NCBI GenBank assembly: GCA_026419775.2
Contig: JAOPGA020000167.1
Coordinates: 124,001-188,000, forward strand
Source: Acrasis kona
Lineage: Eukaryota; Heterolobosea; Eutetramitea; Acrasida; Acrasidae
Direction: 5' to 3'
Length of the DNA stretch: 64,000 nucleotides
Shown here: in pieces, positions 27,928-38,612 of the stretch
Layout: every line of letters begins with the position of its first letter
Position numbering within the stretch: position 1 is the stretch's first letter
Notes under the pieces: model-generated
Told to the model about the DNA's origin: nothing
What the model saw: only the letters and a program-made list of their open reading frames with translations
Databases searched by the model: none
Translations under genes and position numbers: made by a program

Positions 27928-30900
27928 TCACAAGTAAGCATACAATATGCCAGCAAGTGCTACGCATACCAATGAGATGGAGAGGCTTGTTGAACTAGAC
28001 ACTATAATCTTATCTCCACCATTGGTTGAATCGGGTGATGACGATGAAGATGGCGAACCTGTTGAAGAAGAAGAAGAAGAAGTGGGATTAGAAGAGGCTG
28101 ATGAAGATGGACTATTCGTACCTGGTTTGGATGTTGGTGCAGCAGTGACCGTTGGCGATTGGTTCTTGATTGATACATAAGTTCCAAGACTGTTGTCGTT
28201 GGATGGGTTGGCTTCCCACCAGTTGAATGCATATCCACGGTATCCATATGGCTTATCACAAGCGGTCTTGACCTCTGTTGGCAAATCGACGCTTCCTGAT
28301 GACTTGGTAACCCATGCTTCGCTGAGGGATACCACATTGTTGTTGCACTCGAGTTGCCATCTGACCTTCCAGATATCAGTGTTGAATTGAGCAAAGTCGC
28401 TAAGTCCTTGCCAGATGAAATCAGTGTTGGTGCTAGTGGTGATATCAAAGTTGAGAGCTAGAGTGTAGGCCTTGTTCTTTGGCTTCTTGTTAATGACCAT
28501 AAGTGGAACATTGTCCTTGGTCTGTGCAAGTGGTTGACCGGATGTGACGGACTTGTAGGCTGCTCCTTGAGCGACGGTGATTTCAGCATTGTTGGTGAAG
28601 TTTCTGGTGATGGGGTGGTTGTTGGTGATGATGTTGGCGGCAACATTTCCGGTGGCAGTTGCAACGCCGGTCATACCGAACACATCAGCCAAATCATTCT
28701 CGTTGTTGCTGGACATACCTAATCTACCCTCAGTTGAGATCAATAGACCATCGGTAGTGTTTTTCAAGAAACGGTTCATGTTGGCAATGTCCTTGTCGGT
28801 AACGACGCTTACACCTGGTAGAATTACAGCTCTGAAGTACGTTGATTGATTGTTGTATCCAATGTTGTTCAAGTCGTAAACGATGGCGTATTGGTTACCT
28901 TTTCTGTTCAATAGAGAGAAGTAGTTATCCTTGACGTTTTCATTCTTGACGTATCCAAGTTTTTGGAGCTGGTATTCAACGTTTCCGACCTTGGTGTAAT
29001 GGCTCGGATCCACCTTACCAGTTGCTTCGGATGAGTAGATGGCAACCATGGTTGGGAAGGCCATTACTCTTGCAATGTTGGGGTTGTGATATGTGACCTT
29101 GTTGGTAATGGTTTGTCCAACCTTGTCAGATCCTGGTACTTGTGGGTTGACAGAGTTGACACCAAGTGCGATCAACACGTTCAATCTACAAGTTGCAACG
29201 GTTTGTTTGTTATCAGCATCTTGTAAGATGGCGTGGTAGTAGTAGTTGACGAAATCGTGCTCGCTAGATAGAGTGATGGCATTCGAATCTAGCAATAGGT
29301 TCAACGAGACTTGACCCTCTCCAGATATAATCTTTTGAGCGGATGTGTAGATGACGTTGGAGACGTTGGATTGAAGTTGGACGATCAAGTTCATTGGTTG
29401 GTTGTTGGTGTTGTAGGTGATGTTGACTGGTGTTGCGACGGATGAGACGATAATGTCGACTGGTGTTCCATAACTGGAGATGAAAACTCTTGGCTTGGAG
29501 TTCTTGTCGGCAACTAGGATGGTGGATTCGTTTGGATCCAAAGTAATTCTGAAAGTTCCATCAGAAACCTCTGCAACGGTCTTGGCTCTGATCAAATCAA
29601 CAATCTTGCGACCCTTGAGCGCGTCCATGTTGACGGTGATGGTTTGAACACCTACGCCATCTGGACGGTAATCCCAGTTGGAAACGAAAAGTACGATGCG
29701 ATCATCGGTGGTGCGGTAGTAATTGACTTGCATCAAAGTGGATCCGGAGTAGGTCAATTCGTTACGAACGTTCATGAATTCTGCACTGAGTAATTGGTCA
29801 TACCATAAGTGATGTTCGTCCCATGTACGTGTGTAGCAAGGATACTTGCAAGCGATGGATCCAAAGTTGAATGGAATCATGAGTGCTTTGGCCTTGGGAT
29901 GGTTCTTGACGATCATGGCTGGGTATTGATTATTGTCGGAGACTGGGTTTGCATCATTCTTTATAATGTTGAAAGAGGCAAGCATTTCACCGCTGGTGAC
30001 TGTGATCTTGTTGTATTTCAAAACACCAAAGTAGTTTTTGTGTCCAGGTTCGATGGTACCGATCTTCTTGAGGACGTTGAGTTCAATGGCAGCTTCTTCA
30101 GCGGTGTAGAAGTATTCCTTGACTGGTGTTTGGAAAGCGTTGATTGTTTGAACTTGTACACCAAAGATTTGATCGATCAATCCGTTAAAGTCGCTTTGCT
30201 TGACGTTGTAGTAGTTGGTATATCCGGGAATATCGTAATCAGCATAGATGCTGACGCCAGCGGCTAGAACCTTCTCTAACATGAACCTGAGATCTCCTTC
30301 GAACATTCTTTCGTTTCTGGGCAGGACCAAAAGTTTGACCTTCTTGTATTGCTCGTCCTTGAGTTGTTGATCGGTGATGATACATAGTTTGAGACCTAAT
30401 CTTGTTAAAGAGCCCCAAATACCGGAGAAGTTCAATTGGAAGGTGTTGATCATTTGATCTTGAGCGTTACTCCAGAACAAACCAACATCACAAGTTTGTG
30501 GTTGACGGTTGACGATCAATGTCTTGTCCATTTCTGCAATTTGAGCAAAGGTCTCGACGACGGTACGGAACGAACCCTTGATCGTTCTGTCGGGTCTGAC
30601 GATACCAAATCCGTATTCTCTTGGTGTGATGTTATCTCTGTCGGTCCAATCGAAGACGTGAACACCAATGACACCGTTGGCAACGGCTTCCAACATGAAA
30701 GTCTTGATCATTTGACCTTGAGTGGCTTCATCGATCAAGTATTCGTCTGAGCTGGTGTAACCCATTTCGGTGTAGAGGACTGGGATACCGGTGTTGCGTG
30801 CCCATTCGATACCAGAAGTACCGGTGTGAATTTCACCACCAGGATAGATGGCACCGTAGTTGTTGATGCTGAAGAAACTTAGAGGGGCACCGGCATCTCT

Positions 30901-31875
30901 GCAGGCGTTGACGATTTGGTATGAATCTTCTCCTGCGTATTGCCAATCGATGGTACCGAAGATCATACCGACCTTGGAGTAGGAGATGAGGTGGTTTTGA
31001 TTGACTTCGCGAACGGCGAGTGCTCCCTTGGCGATGGCCTTGGCTAGAGATTGTTCACGGAACTGGATCACGTCGGCCCATGATGGATCGTCACGGGTGT
31101 ATCCGTTGGCAACAACAATGTTATCGAAGCTGTCGAACTTGGTGCCCCAGACTGCGTTGAGCTTGGAAATATCTCCGTTGTACTTGGTGTTCATGTATGT
31201 CTTTAGGGCGTTCATTGAGTATCTATCATAACCGTTTTGACGGTAAGTCCATAAACCTAGGTAACCCATCTCGTTACCAATGATCCAACCAACAATGGTG
31301 GGTTCGTCCTTGTAGCGGGAGGCAACAGCCTTGACGTATTGAGTGTAGTAGGCGATGGCGTTGGGGTTCTCGAAACTCATGCTCTCGGAGACCCATGGTC
31401 GGTCAAAGTACTGAGTGTTCTCGTCAATGTATTGTCCAGAGTTGGGACCTGCTGGATGTTCGCTTTGGAATCCTGCATCTCCGACCTTTCCAATGTTGGA
31501 GACACCGGGAGACCAGTAGGGGAAGTAGGAGTAACCAATGATGGCGAAAATCTTGATGTTGTATTTTTTGGCAGTGGCAACAATGTGATCGATCAAGTAC
31601 CACCTGTATTGTCCGGGACCCTCTGCTTCAATGGCTCCGGGCGATAAATCAATACGGATGGAGTTGACATTGCTCAAGTACATTTGACGAATATCGTACT
31701 CGACTTGAGCCTCGGACTGGTACTGTCCCAAGGGTTGGTTGAAGGTTTGGTAAGAAATACCGTGAGGGATAAAGTATTCTTGGGCGTCGTTATCATAAAA
31801 GTAGTTGTTCTTCATAACAACAAATGCCGTAGCTTGCAGAGCAAGCAGCAGGACTGCCAATATCACTATCCTCAT
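27928..31875 (-). CDS. GPI-anchored glycoside hydrolase (clan A-like)
   Basis: 1315 residues, one exon. Signal peptide MRIVILAVLLLALQATA, then a TIM barrel of the GH5/GH42/GH2 clan-A type: the acid/base Glu is in GWIIGNEMGYLGLW and the nucleophile Glu in PVLYTEMGY, with SIRIDLSPGAIEAEGPGQYR on an early strand. A beta-galactosidase-like trimerisation or flavodoxin-like region follows (TCDVGLFWSNAQD), then beta-sandwich modules. The end is a Ser/Pro/Thr-rich stalk and a hydrophobic tail (SLSISLVCVALAGILYAYL) typical of GPI attachment. It probably digests environmental or wall polysaccharide at the cell surface. Substrate unknown. A TATA element lies 44 bp upstream. Confidence 0.82.
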   Translation of the reverse strand: MRIVILAVLLLALQATAFVVMKNNYFYDNDAQEYFIPHGISYQTFNQPLGQYQSEAQVEYDIRQMYLSNVNSIRIDLSPGAIEAEGPGQYRWYLIDHIVATAKKYNIKIFAIIGYSYFPYWSPGVSNIGKVGDAGFQSEHPAGPNSGQYIDENTQYFDRPWVSESMSFENPNAIAYYTQYVKAVASRYKDEPTIVGWIIGNEMGYLGLWTYRQNGYDRYSMNALKTYMNTKYNGDISKLNAVWGTKFDSFDNIVVANGYTRDDPSWADVIQFREQSLAKAIAKGALAVREVNQNHLISYSKVGMIFGTIDWQYAGEDSYQIVNACRDAGAPLSFFSINNYGAIYPGGEIHTGTSGIEWARNTGIPVLYTEMGYTSSDEYLIDEATQGQMIKTFMLEAVANGVIGVHVFDWTDRDNITPREYGFGIVRPDRTIKGSFRTVVETFAQIAEMDKTLIVNRQPQTCDVGLFWSNAQDQMINTFQLNFSGIWGSLTRLGLKLCIITDQQLKDEQYKKVKLLVLPRNERMFEGDLRFMLEKVLAAGVSIYADYDIPGYTNYYNVKQSDFNGLIDQIFGVQVQTINAFQTPVKEYFYTAEEAAIELNVLKKIGTIEPGHKNYFGVLKYNKITVTSGEMLASFNIIKNDANPVSDNNQYPAMIVKNHPKAKALMIPFNFGSIACKYPCYTRTWDEHHLWYDQLLSAEFMNVRNELTYSGSTLMQVNYYRTTDDRIVLFVSNWDYRPDGVGVQTITVNMDALKGRKIVDLIRAKTVAEVSDGTFRITLDPNESTILVADKNSKPRVFISSYGTPVDIIVSSVATPVNITYNTNNQPMNLIVQLQSNVSNVIYTSAQKIISGEGQVSLNLLLDSNAITLSSEHDFVNYYYHAILQDADNKQTVATCRLNVLIALGVNSVNPQVPGSDKVGQTITNKVTYHNPNIARVMAFPTMVAIYSSEATGKVDPSHYTKVGNVEYQLQKLGYVKNENVKDNYFSLLNRKGNQYAIVYDLNNIGYNNQSTYFRAVILPGVSVVTDKDIANMNRFLKNTTDGLLISTEGRLGMSSNNENDLADVFGMTGVATATGNVAANIITNNHPITRNFTNNAEITVAQGAAYKSVTSGQPLAQTKDNVPLMVINKKPKNKAYTLALNFDITTSTNTDFIWQGLSDFAQFNTDIWKVRWQLECNNNVVSLSEAWVTKSSGSVDLPTEVKTACDKPYGYRGYAFNWWEANPSNDNSLGTYVSIKNQSPTVTAAPTSKPGTNSPSSSASSNPTSSSSSSTGSPSSSSSPDSTNGGDKIIVSSSTSLSISLVCVALAGILYAYL

Positions 31876-31918
31876 TTGTTTTTTTACTTGTGTGTTTGGT
31901 TTGACATTTGTCAGGCGC

Positions 31919-31926
31919 TATTTATA
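31919..31926 (-). promoter_or_regulatory. TATA box of the GPI-anchored hydrolase
   Basis: TATAAATA on the minus strand, 44 bp upstream of the ATG at 31875 and followed by GCGCC-free AT-rich leader. A similarly placed TATATAAATAAA precedes the surface-protein gene at 50565. The remaining intergenic sequence to 32239 shows no gene. Confidence 0.5.
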
Positions 31927-32239
31927 CTTGTTGTATTTCGCCAAACAAGGTAAGTCAACGAGTGACCAACTGAAAAATTCATCATAAAACACATCATTCG
32001 TTTAACGAATAATCCGCCTTCTTATTATAGTATAGGTATTCGCAAGTGTACGCAAGTTCGAGTTATTTTTATCCTTTCACCAGAAGGGGTAGTATTTCGT
32101 ACTTTTTATCCGACTGTTCTTTGTAATTTGAAAAGTCTTCACATGCGATTTCTACAGTTCTTCTTGTCGAGTTGTTATTAACCAAAAGAACAATGCACAA
32201 GAATCAATTTTAATACTTTTCAATTTGTAGAGATTCATT

Positions 32240-33619
32240 TTATTTAATTCTTGTCATCACTAACTGGCTCACTAAGAATCTGCTCTTCAAAATTTGTGCC
32301 AAAGTAGTAATTCCATCGGCACTCAATTTGCTATTGTTACCACAATCTACTTTGGTAATTGATTTGTGATCCTTCAGAGCATTTACGAGGGCATCTGCTC
32401 CGTTTTTATCAAACTCATTTCCAGTCAAATCTATTTCCTCCAATGTCCGGTTGTGTATTAGACCTACCTCGCAGAATACAGTGAGGCCTTCGCTTCCAAT
32501 ACCGTTGTTACTCAGTCCCAACTTCTTTAGACATTTATTGTTCTTCAAACCTTCCGCGAGCTGCTTCACGCCTTCGTCTCCAATCTCGTTGTAACCCAAT
32601 TCCAAATTGACTAGTAATTCATTGTTGACCAGAGCACTACTCAATGCCATGGCGCCGATGCTTGTTATGTGGTTGTGGGATAGATTTATGCTATTGATAG
32701 AAACTGTTGCACGAATGACTTCAGATATGAAAACAGAGCCGACGTCACAAACCAAATTATTACCCAAATTCAGTTTTTCGACAGTCACATTCAAGATCAG
32801 CCCATCACACAAATCTCCGACTCCGTTATCTCCTATACGATTGTGGCTCAAATCAAGTTCCTTCACTGTTTCATTGACGCCCAGACCTTCTCCGATCGAT
32901 ATCATGTAATCGTCGCTCAATCCGCACTCGACCAAACCGAACTTGGTTATGGGCACTAAATTCTTTTTAAGAACAGTCTCCGATACTGACTTTATGGCAT
33001 CCCCCGCGACCCATTCATTCTTGAGCACTAAATCTTGTTTTGTTGTATCCTCAAGGAATAACTTCATCACATTATATAATGGAGTTTGTACTCTGTATCT
33101 CTTTAAATCGTCGAAATATTGTTCTACATTGACAACATTTCTTATGATTCTAATCCATTCTTTGGCTTCTTCATATGTCTGTGCTGCCATAATCAAGTTT
33201 CTGTCGTCGTCCAATAAATAGAACTTGAAGGGGTAACTGTTATCATCTTTGAGCTTCTCAAATTGTGTTGAGGCTACATCTGATGCACTTGCACCGTCCT
33301 CCTCTTCAGAGTCATATTCTGATTGTCCCGCTACTATCGCCTGATCGATTTCAACGTCCTGTACCTCACCAACGTATTTAACAAGACATTTTCCTTTGAT
33401 GTTGATTTTGCCCATCAAATCGCCCTCGTTGGTAGAATCGCTCTTATAATACTCTAATATGCTTCCTCTTAGAACAAAATCTAATTAACGTGAGCCAACT
33501 GATTGCTTCTCAATCTTACATCTTTTTTTCCAATTCTTCACTCTTTGTCCTTGTTTCGTCAGCCATCCTGACATCCACATTTTGTTGCGGTACTCCTTGA
33601 CAAGTGGTGAGTCGTCCAT
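32240..33619 (-). CDS. PH domain-leucine-rich repeat protein
   Basis: Exons 33619-33520 and 33480-32240 with a 39-nt intron (GTAAGA...TAATTAG) give 446 residues. The splice restores a complete pleckstrin-homology start, MSGWLTKQGQRVKNWKKRYF then VLRGSILEYYKS, confirming the upstream exon; the PH domain ends at EEAKEWIRIIRNVV (about 130). From about 195 to 425 there are six or seven ribonuclease-inhibitor-type LRRs (ELDLSHNRIGDNGVGDLCDG, INLSHNHITSIGAMALSSAL, LELGYNEIGDEGVKQLAEGL). PH domains bind phosphoinositides or proteins and RI-type LRRs bind proteins, so a membrane-recruited scaffold is likely. An acidic insert (SEYDSEEEDGASASD) interrupts the PH domain. Confidence 0.88.
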
Positions 33620-33766
33620 TGTTTCGAATATTCTAAAACTGACGTTGACGTTTTAGTTACAATCTCATTATCTTGGACGAACCACAAAAAGTACAGGCAA
33701 CGCTTTACGACCACAAGTTTTAAAAAAGAGAAGTTTATTGAACTCGAGGGATAAATTCCAACAAGT

Positions 33767-36700
33767 TTAAGTTCTTAATTCACCCTTTCCTTTGCACACA
33801 GTACAGACATGCTTCTTTGAGCCAGCGCACTTTTTGCAGTGCTTTGGGGTACTACAGATGCACGTTACAATTCCTTTACCAAAGCAATGAGGACACCTTC
33901 TAGTCTTTGGTTTCTCTGGTTTCGGCGCTCTTTCAATTTTAGCAGTGGTTCTTGTTGAAGTAGTAATGGTCGTCGCATAATCCTCTTCACTCTCATCATA
34001 GTCGTCGTCATCATCATCATCATCATCAACTGGTGGATTCGGGGGCACCACCGATGGATCAGCAACACCACTTTGAGCAGTGGGTACCTTTCTTGGAAGT
34101 GTCGATGGAGCAGCGTCATGAACAACCTTGGTGCTGGACCCTTCGGTTGTAAGCGATCGTTTAGCAGGAGTCAACGTATGAGTATAGCACATTTTGCTAT
34201 TCTCCCACCAATCGTCACGCTCCTGCTCTGACGCCCAGTACAATCCCCACACAATTTTCATGTAGGGTAACAAACTAGGATAACCTGCAAAGAAGTAATC
34301 ACTGAATTGTTTGAACTTATCAGGTAAAAAGTGAATCACCAATTGTTTTTTTGTTTTGTTGAACTCTAATCGGAGATGATCGCATTTTTGTACCGATTGA
34401 ACATCTTCAAAGAATGGTCGATGATTGGGGAATTTACATGCAATGTCTCTGGGTGTGCATTGAATGTGTATCGTGCTCACTTCGCTCAAAAACAGCTTCT
34501 GCTCCGCTGGTTGGAAATCGAATTTCTTAATTTCATTCGGGGATAAAATGTCATTCAATTCAGTCAAGGTCTTGTCGCAAATAGTATACAAAACGATTGA
34601 ACTCAATTCTGACTTTTCTGTTGCTAATTTGAAGAAACTCGGCCAATCAATCACCACATTAATGTTCCATTTGCTTTTTACATTATAGATAACGTCCAGA
34701 ACATTTTGATTAGCATAGCTCAATGCTTGCTCCACTTGAATCAAATTGAGTCCGGTAAAGTTCCATCCATTCTTGTAATCCTCTCTTTTCTTGTTCTCTC
34801 CATCCTCATCAAAATCAGTAACCTTTAGGATTTGTTTCAAGAATGTTTCAAGATGTTGGTCGTATTCGTGCTGTAAGTTACGAACGTTCTTGTAGATTAA
34901 AATCACCTTGTGTCGCTCATCATATTCAATTTCCGTCAATCCCGTGCTGATTTTTGATTGATAATTGTCGTAGTCTATGGGTATTTCCGTAAAGGTTTGT
35001 TTACCATTCGGAGGAGCTTTTCCAATCACAACCACACCACGAACAAAGTCGGTCAACTTGTTTTTTGTAATGTAATCGATTAATTCGATATAGTTGCTAG
35101 ATTGACCCGACAGAGCATGTATAAGATTTGAAACCGAATCTGACAAATTATTAGTCACTTCGCGTCCTTTGGATTGGTAAGATGGTTGATAAGAAAGGAA
35201 ACTTGGCCAATCCATATAAAATTCAATTTTGTGATTGATTCGTTGTAAATTCGATTCCACCACATCTTGATTGAATTCTTTAAGATGGGTTTGATCGCCC
35301 ATGCTCCAACCTCTGAAATCATGATGACGATCAGCATAGATCGGTAATGGATCTTGATCGGCGCTCAATGTTAAGTGTTGGAAATCTTCAGGAATTTCAT
35401 CAATTCCCACATGATCGGGTACAAAGTTATAAATGGACTCACATTTACACTGATATTTATTGCTCAAATTGAAATTCCAAACTAATTGTGTTTGGTTCAA
35501 TTTCAAATGATTTTCCAATTTGGTAGGAATGCATCTTATCAAAATGGACTGAATATATGGTTTATATTGTGGATTGTTATTCAAATAATGAGCAAGTGAT
35601 CCAACGGTAGCAGTAATACCATCTCTAAATACATAAGAAAACCACCACTGGTCATTTTCTGTTAACTTTAAATGCTTGGCTTGATCCAATATGCTCTTCA
35701 TATCAACAACCACTTGGCCATCGAACGATTGCACGGCTCTCTTTAACTCTCCAACCTCCACTTGTTTAACTTGACTCAATAAAAGGCTAGTAAAATCAAT
35801 TCCACACACGAGCGGTGTACCAGGTGGTACTTTCAATAGTTCGAAAAGGTCATCGCTGAAGCGACCACTGGCACTGTAGTAACTATTTGCCAATGCAGAT
35901 ACAGTGATGAGACCATCTGGTTCGTCATATTTGACGTGATGATTGTCAAGATTAGAAATTTCAACAAAGAGCGATTGAATTGCTTTTTGTTTGATGAGCG
36001 TTTGGATTGCTAATGAATCAACTGATTGGTCGTTGCCATTGTTGTTGGCGTAGTTTGTTAATGTAAAGGTATAGCTCTTGATGTGATCGATCAAGTAACT
36101 TAACCATTGATCGATCGATAGTGATTTGTTATTTGATTTAATGCCAGTGAAATCAATCAAGTATTTGAAATTCGGAATTTGTTTTGCCACTTGTTCCTGT
36201 TGATTTTGTAGCTCTTTTAAGAATTCTCGAACGTTGTCGGTGTTGGGACGATCGTTGTGACTATTGATTGCTCTCTTCATTTGTGGAGTGATGCCGGTTA
36301 AATTGCTATTGTTGTTGTTGTTGCTGGTTGTGATGGACTTGTTGGATGGAGCGATGATTGGTGATTTTGGAGTAGTGGGTGGTGGTGGTAATGATCTTGA
36401 TGGTTGTGAAGTCACGGTACTCTTTGGAACGTCAATATTAGAGACGACGGGTGACGTTGGGGTGGCTCGTTTTGGTGGTAATGGAGGCGTCGCTCCGACA
36501 GGTTTTACTGTGGTTGTATTTTGAGTGGGTGCAACGGGTAGTGGTTTGCTTGGTGTCGGTGGTGGTGTTACAGGCAATATTTTTTGTTTTCCTGCATTAT
36601 CTTTTATCCATTGATTCACATTTTCAGCCTTTGCTTCGTACTTGTTGGATTTGTTTATTGTGAAACTGAATACGAGTTGAGTACCGTCGAACTCATACTT

Positions 36701-38380
36701 GTTAATGTTGCTATTTTGTGGAACCGATCGAATCAGTAAGCTCTGTAGATACTTTTCATATCCCTTCAAATATGATACGGTGGTGATGGTATCCATGACC
36801 GCATTGCTCCAAATGGTAGAAAACCACCAACGATCATCATCTGCCAATCCACAGTCCTTCGCTTGTTTCAAAATGCTCTTGACGTCTATTTGTACGCTCC
36901 CATTGTTGAATTCTTTGATTACTCTTTCCAATTCATTCTCGCTCACAGAATCCTTAATGTCCACCAACTTGACTCCTTCAAAATCAACGCCGGCAATTTT
37001 TTTCGTTCCAGAGGGAACAGTGAATGGTTCGAGTATTAGGTTGGCGAAATTATCGGTGCCATAATACGGACAATCCTCGATGGCAGTGGCGACGAATGTG
37101 CCCTCGGTCGATTCGTATTGTAATTGATGGGGACTGGTTGGTATGATTTTAATGTAGAGCGCTTGGAATGCCTTCTTGTCGATGAGTATTCTCATGCTAT
37201 CCGCAATGATGGAATCTGGTTCGTTTTGGACCCAGCGGGTGAGCGAATATGAATAATTCTTGATGTGATCGATCAAATAGCTGCACCACGTTTTAACATC
37301 GTTCTTTGGATGTTTCTTGATTCCTGTAAAATCAACCAAGAATGTGAAGGATGGATAAAATGTTTGTAATTGGTTTTGTAATTGTTCTAATTCTTGTAAG
37401 AATTCCAATACGCATAGCAATTTGGGTCGGTCCATGAAACTGTCGATCATGTTGGTCATTAATGGTGTTTTGGGTAGGGAGGAATTAGGTTGACAAATGT
37501 CCATGACTTCAATTTCAGCATTATCCTTTATAAATGTGCGAACGTCTCTGGCTTGGCAGCCGTACTTGTTGGATAGATTGAAGCTGTGAATGAAGTGGGT
37601 GCCTTGGAGTTGTAAATGATTTGACTCGCTTAATGGGATCACTCTAATGTGCAACGACTCTACACTTTTGGCAAACGCCGGTTCATACTCCTTGAAGTGT
37701 GTCAAGTCGTTAATGGTTCCGATGACACCATCTCTAAACACTGGTCCAAACCACCACCTGTCGTTAGTGGTGAGGCCAATCTTTTTGGCCTCGTCTAGAA
37801 TTTCCTTGGTGTCCACTTGTACCCTTCCACCAAATCTGTTAACTGCAGTTTCCAAACTAGATACTTCAACATCCCTTGCATCCCTTACTTCATATCCTGT
37901 AAAGTCAACTCCAGCAGGCTTGATTGCACCGTCTGGGACGGTGAAGTGGGACATGAGGTCATCGGAGAAGCAGCTGTTAGAGTGGTAATAATTGCCAATC
38001 AGGGCTGATACCGTGACAAGACCTTCCGCTTCGTTGTACTTCACGTAATGGTTTTCTTCGTTTGTTATCTGAACGTACAATGCTTTGACTGCTCCCCTCT
38101 TGGCGTGAACACTCATGGCAGAAGTTTGAAGTGGGTATGATGTGTCCTCTAACATGTAATTCAGCGAATGGGTGTAGTTCTTAACATGCTCATGTATGTA
38201 ATTCAGCCAACTACTAACTTCAAGTTTGGTTGCTGATTTGATACCAGTGAAGTCGATGAGATATTTGAAATCAGGGTAGTTCTTCCTCACCTTACTCTGC
38301 TCCACTTCGATTTCCTTTATAAACTCTCTTACGTGACTGTCGTTGGGACGATCGTTGTGACTCTTCAATGCTGCGTTCAT
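33767..38380 (-). CDS. Large modular protein with unrecognised repeat
   Basis: 1537 residues, one exon. Three copies of a module of about 300 residues (roughly 1-305, 310-600 and 712-1010) share the landmarks DRPN..VREF.KE, FKYLIDFTGIK, W..YL.DH.KNY, FTVP.G....GVDF, VQVD.K.IL..AK, D.WWF, and a final NKY motif. A fourth, diverged region (about 1060-1420) keeps WPSFL, FTGLNLIQVEQAL and WASEQERDDWW. Between modules two and three is a Pro-rich linker with class II SH3-binding PPLPPKR and an Asn run. The C terminus has an Asp run (DDDDDDDDYDESEED) and CxxC-type zinc motifs (RRCPHCFGKG, CVCKGKG-like) resembling the DnaJ cysteine-rich domain. I do not recognise the module; cytosolic scaffold is a guess. 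Confidence 0.8.
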   Translation of the reverse strand: MNAALKSHNDRPNDSHVREFIKEIEVEQSKVRKNYPDFKYLIDFTGIKSATKLEVSSWLNYIHEHVKNYTHSLNYMLEDTSYPLQTSAMSVHAKRGAVKALYVQITNEENHYVKYNEAEGLVTVSALIGNYYHSNSCFSDDLMSHFTVPDGAIKPAGVDFTGYEVRDARDVEVSSLETAVNRFGGRVQVDTKEILDEAKKIGLTTNDRWWFGPVFRDGVIGTINDLTHFKEYEPAFAKSVESLHIRVIPLSESNHLQLQGTHFIHSFNLSNKYGCQARDVRTFIKDNAEIEVMDICQPNSSLPKTPLMTNMIDSFMDRPKLLCVLEFLQELEQLQNQLQTFYPSFTFLVDFTGIKKHPKNDVKTWCSYLIDHIKNYSYSLTRWVQNEPDSIIADSMRILIDKKAFQALYIKIIPTSPHQLQYESTEGTFVATAIEDCPYYGTDNFANLILEPFTVPSGTKKIAGVDFEGVKLVDIKDSVSENELERVIKEFNNGSVQIDVKSILKQAKDCGLADDDRWWFSTIWSNAVMDTITTVSYLKGYEKYLQSLLIRSVPQNSNINKYEFDGTQLVFSFTINKSNKYEAKAENVNQWIKDNAGKQKILPVTPPPTPSKPLPVAPTQNTTTVKPVGATPPLPPKRATPTSPVVSNIDVPKSTVTSQPSRSLPPPPTTPKSPIIAPSNKSITTSNNNNNSNLTGITPQMKRAINSHNDRPNTDNVREFLKELQNQQEQVAKQIPNFKYLIDFTGIKSNNKSLSIDQWLSYLIDHIKSYTFTLTNYANNNGNDQSVDSLAIQTLIKQKAIQSLFVEISNLDNHHVKYDEPDGLITVSALANSYYSASGRFSDDLFELLKVPPGTPLVCGIDFTSLLLSQVKQVEVGELKRAVQSFDGQVVVDMKSILDQAKHLKLTENDQWWFSYVFRDGITATVGSLAHYLNNNPQYKPYIQSILIRCIPTKLENHLKLNQTQLVWNFNLSNKYQCKCESIYNFVPDHVGIDEIPEDFQHLTLSADQDPLPIYADRHHDFRGWSMGDQTHLKEFNQDVVESNLQRINHKIEFYMDWPSFLSYQPSYQSKGREVTNNLSDSVSNLIHALSGQSSNYIELIDYITKNKLTDFVRGVVVIGKAPPNGKQTFTEIPIDYDNYQSKISTGLTEIEYDERHKVILIYKNVRNLQHEYDQHLETFLKQILKVTDFDEDGENKKREDYKNGWNFTGLNLIQVEQALSYANQNVLDVIYNVKSKWNINVVIDWPSFFKLATEKSELSSIVLYTICDKTLTELNDILSPNEIKKFDFQPAEQKLFLSEVSTIHIQCTPRDIACKFPNHRPFFEDVQSVQKCDHLRLEFNKTKKQLVIHFLPDKFKQFSDYFFAGYPSLLPYMKIVWGLYWASEQERDDWWENSKMCYTHTLTPAKRSLTTEGSSTKVVHDAAPSTLPRKVPTAQSGVADPSVVPPNPPVDDDDDDDDDYDESEEDYATTITTSTRTTAKIERAPKPEKPKTRRCPHCFGKGIVTCICSTPKHCKKCAGSKKHVCTVCKGKGELRT

Positions 38381-38612
38381 TTTGATGAGCGAGGTGAAAG
38401 TTCCAGACGAGTTTCTTTGTAATAAAAGATGAAGAGTCTCTTTATCTCAAAAAAATTCAAAATTGACCACCGGTTTGGAAAAATCCCGACAATGAAGAAA
38501 TCTATTGGATAGAACTTTGTATTGAAATATCAATCCTATAACAATAATATCTTATTTAGTGTGGACTGGATTAATAAAATACTGCCAATTGAATGAATAA
38601 TTAATCTGTTTA

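Noticed and set aside
27947-31647. Several plus-strand frames opposite the glycoside hydrolase
   Set aside because: They lie antisense to a long gene with clear signal peptide, catalytic motifs and GPI tail; their composition mirrors that gene.
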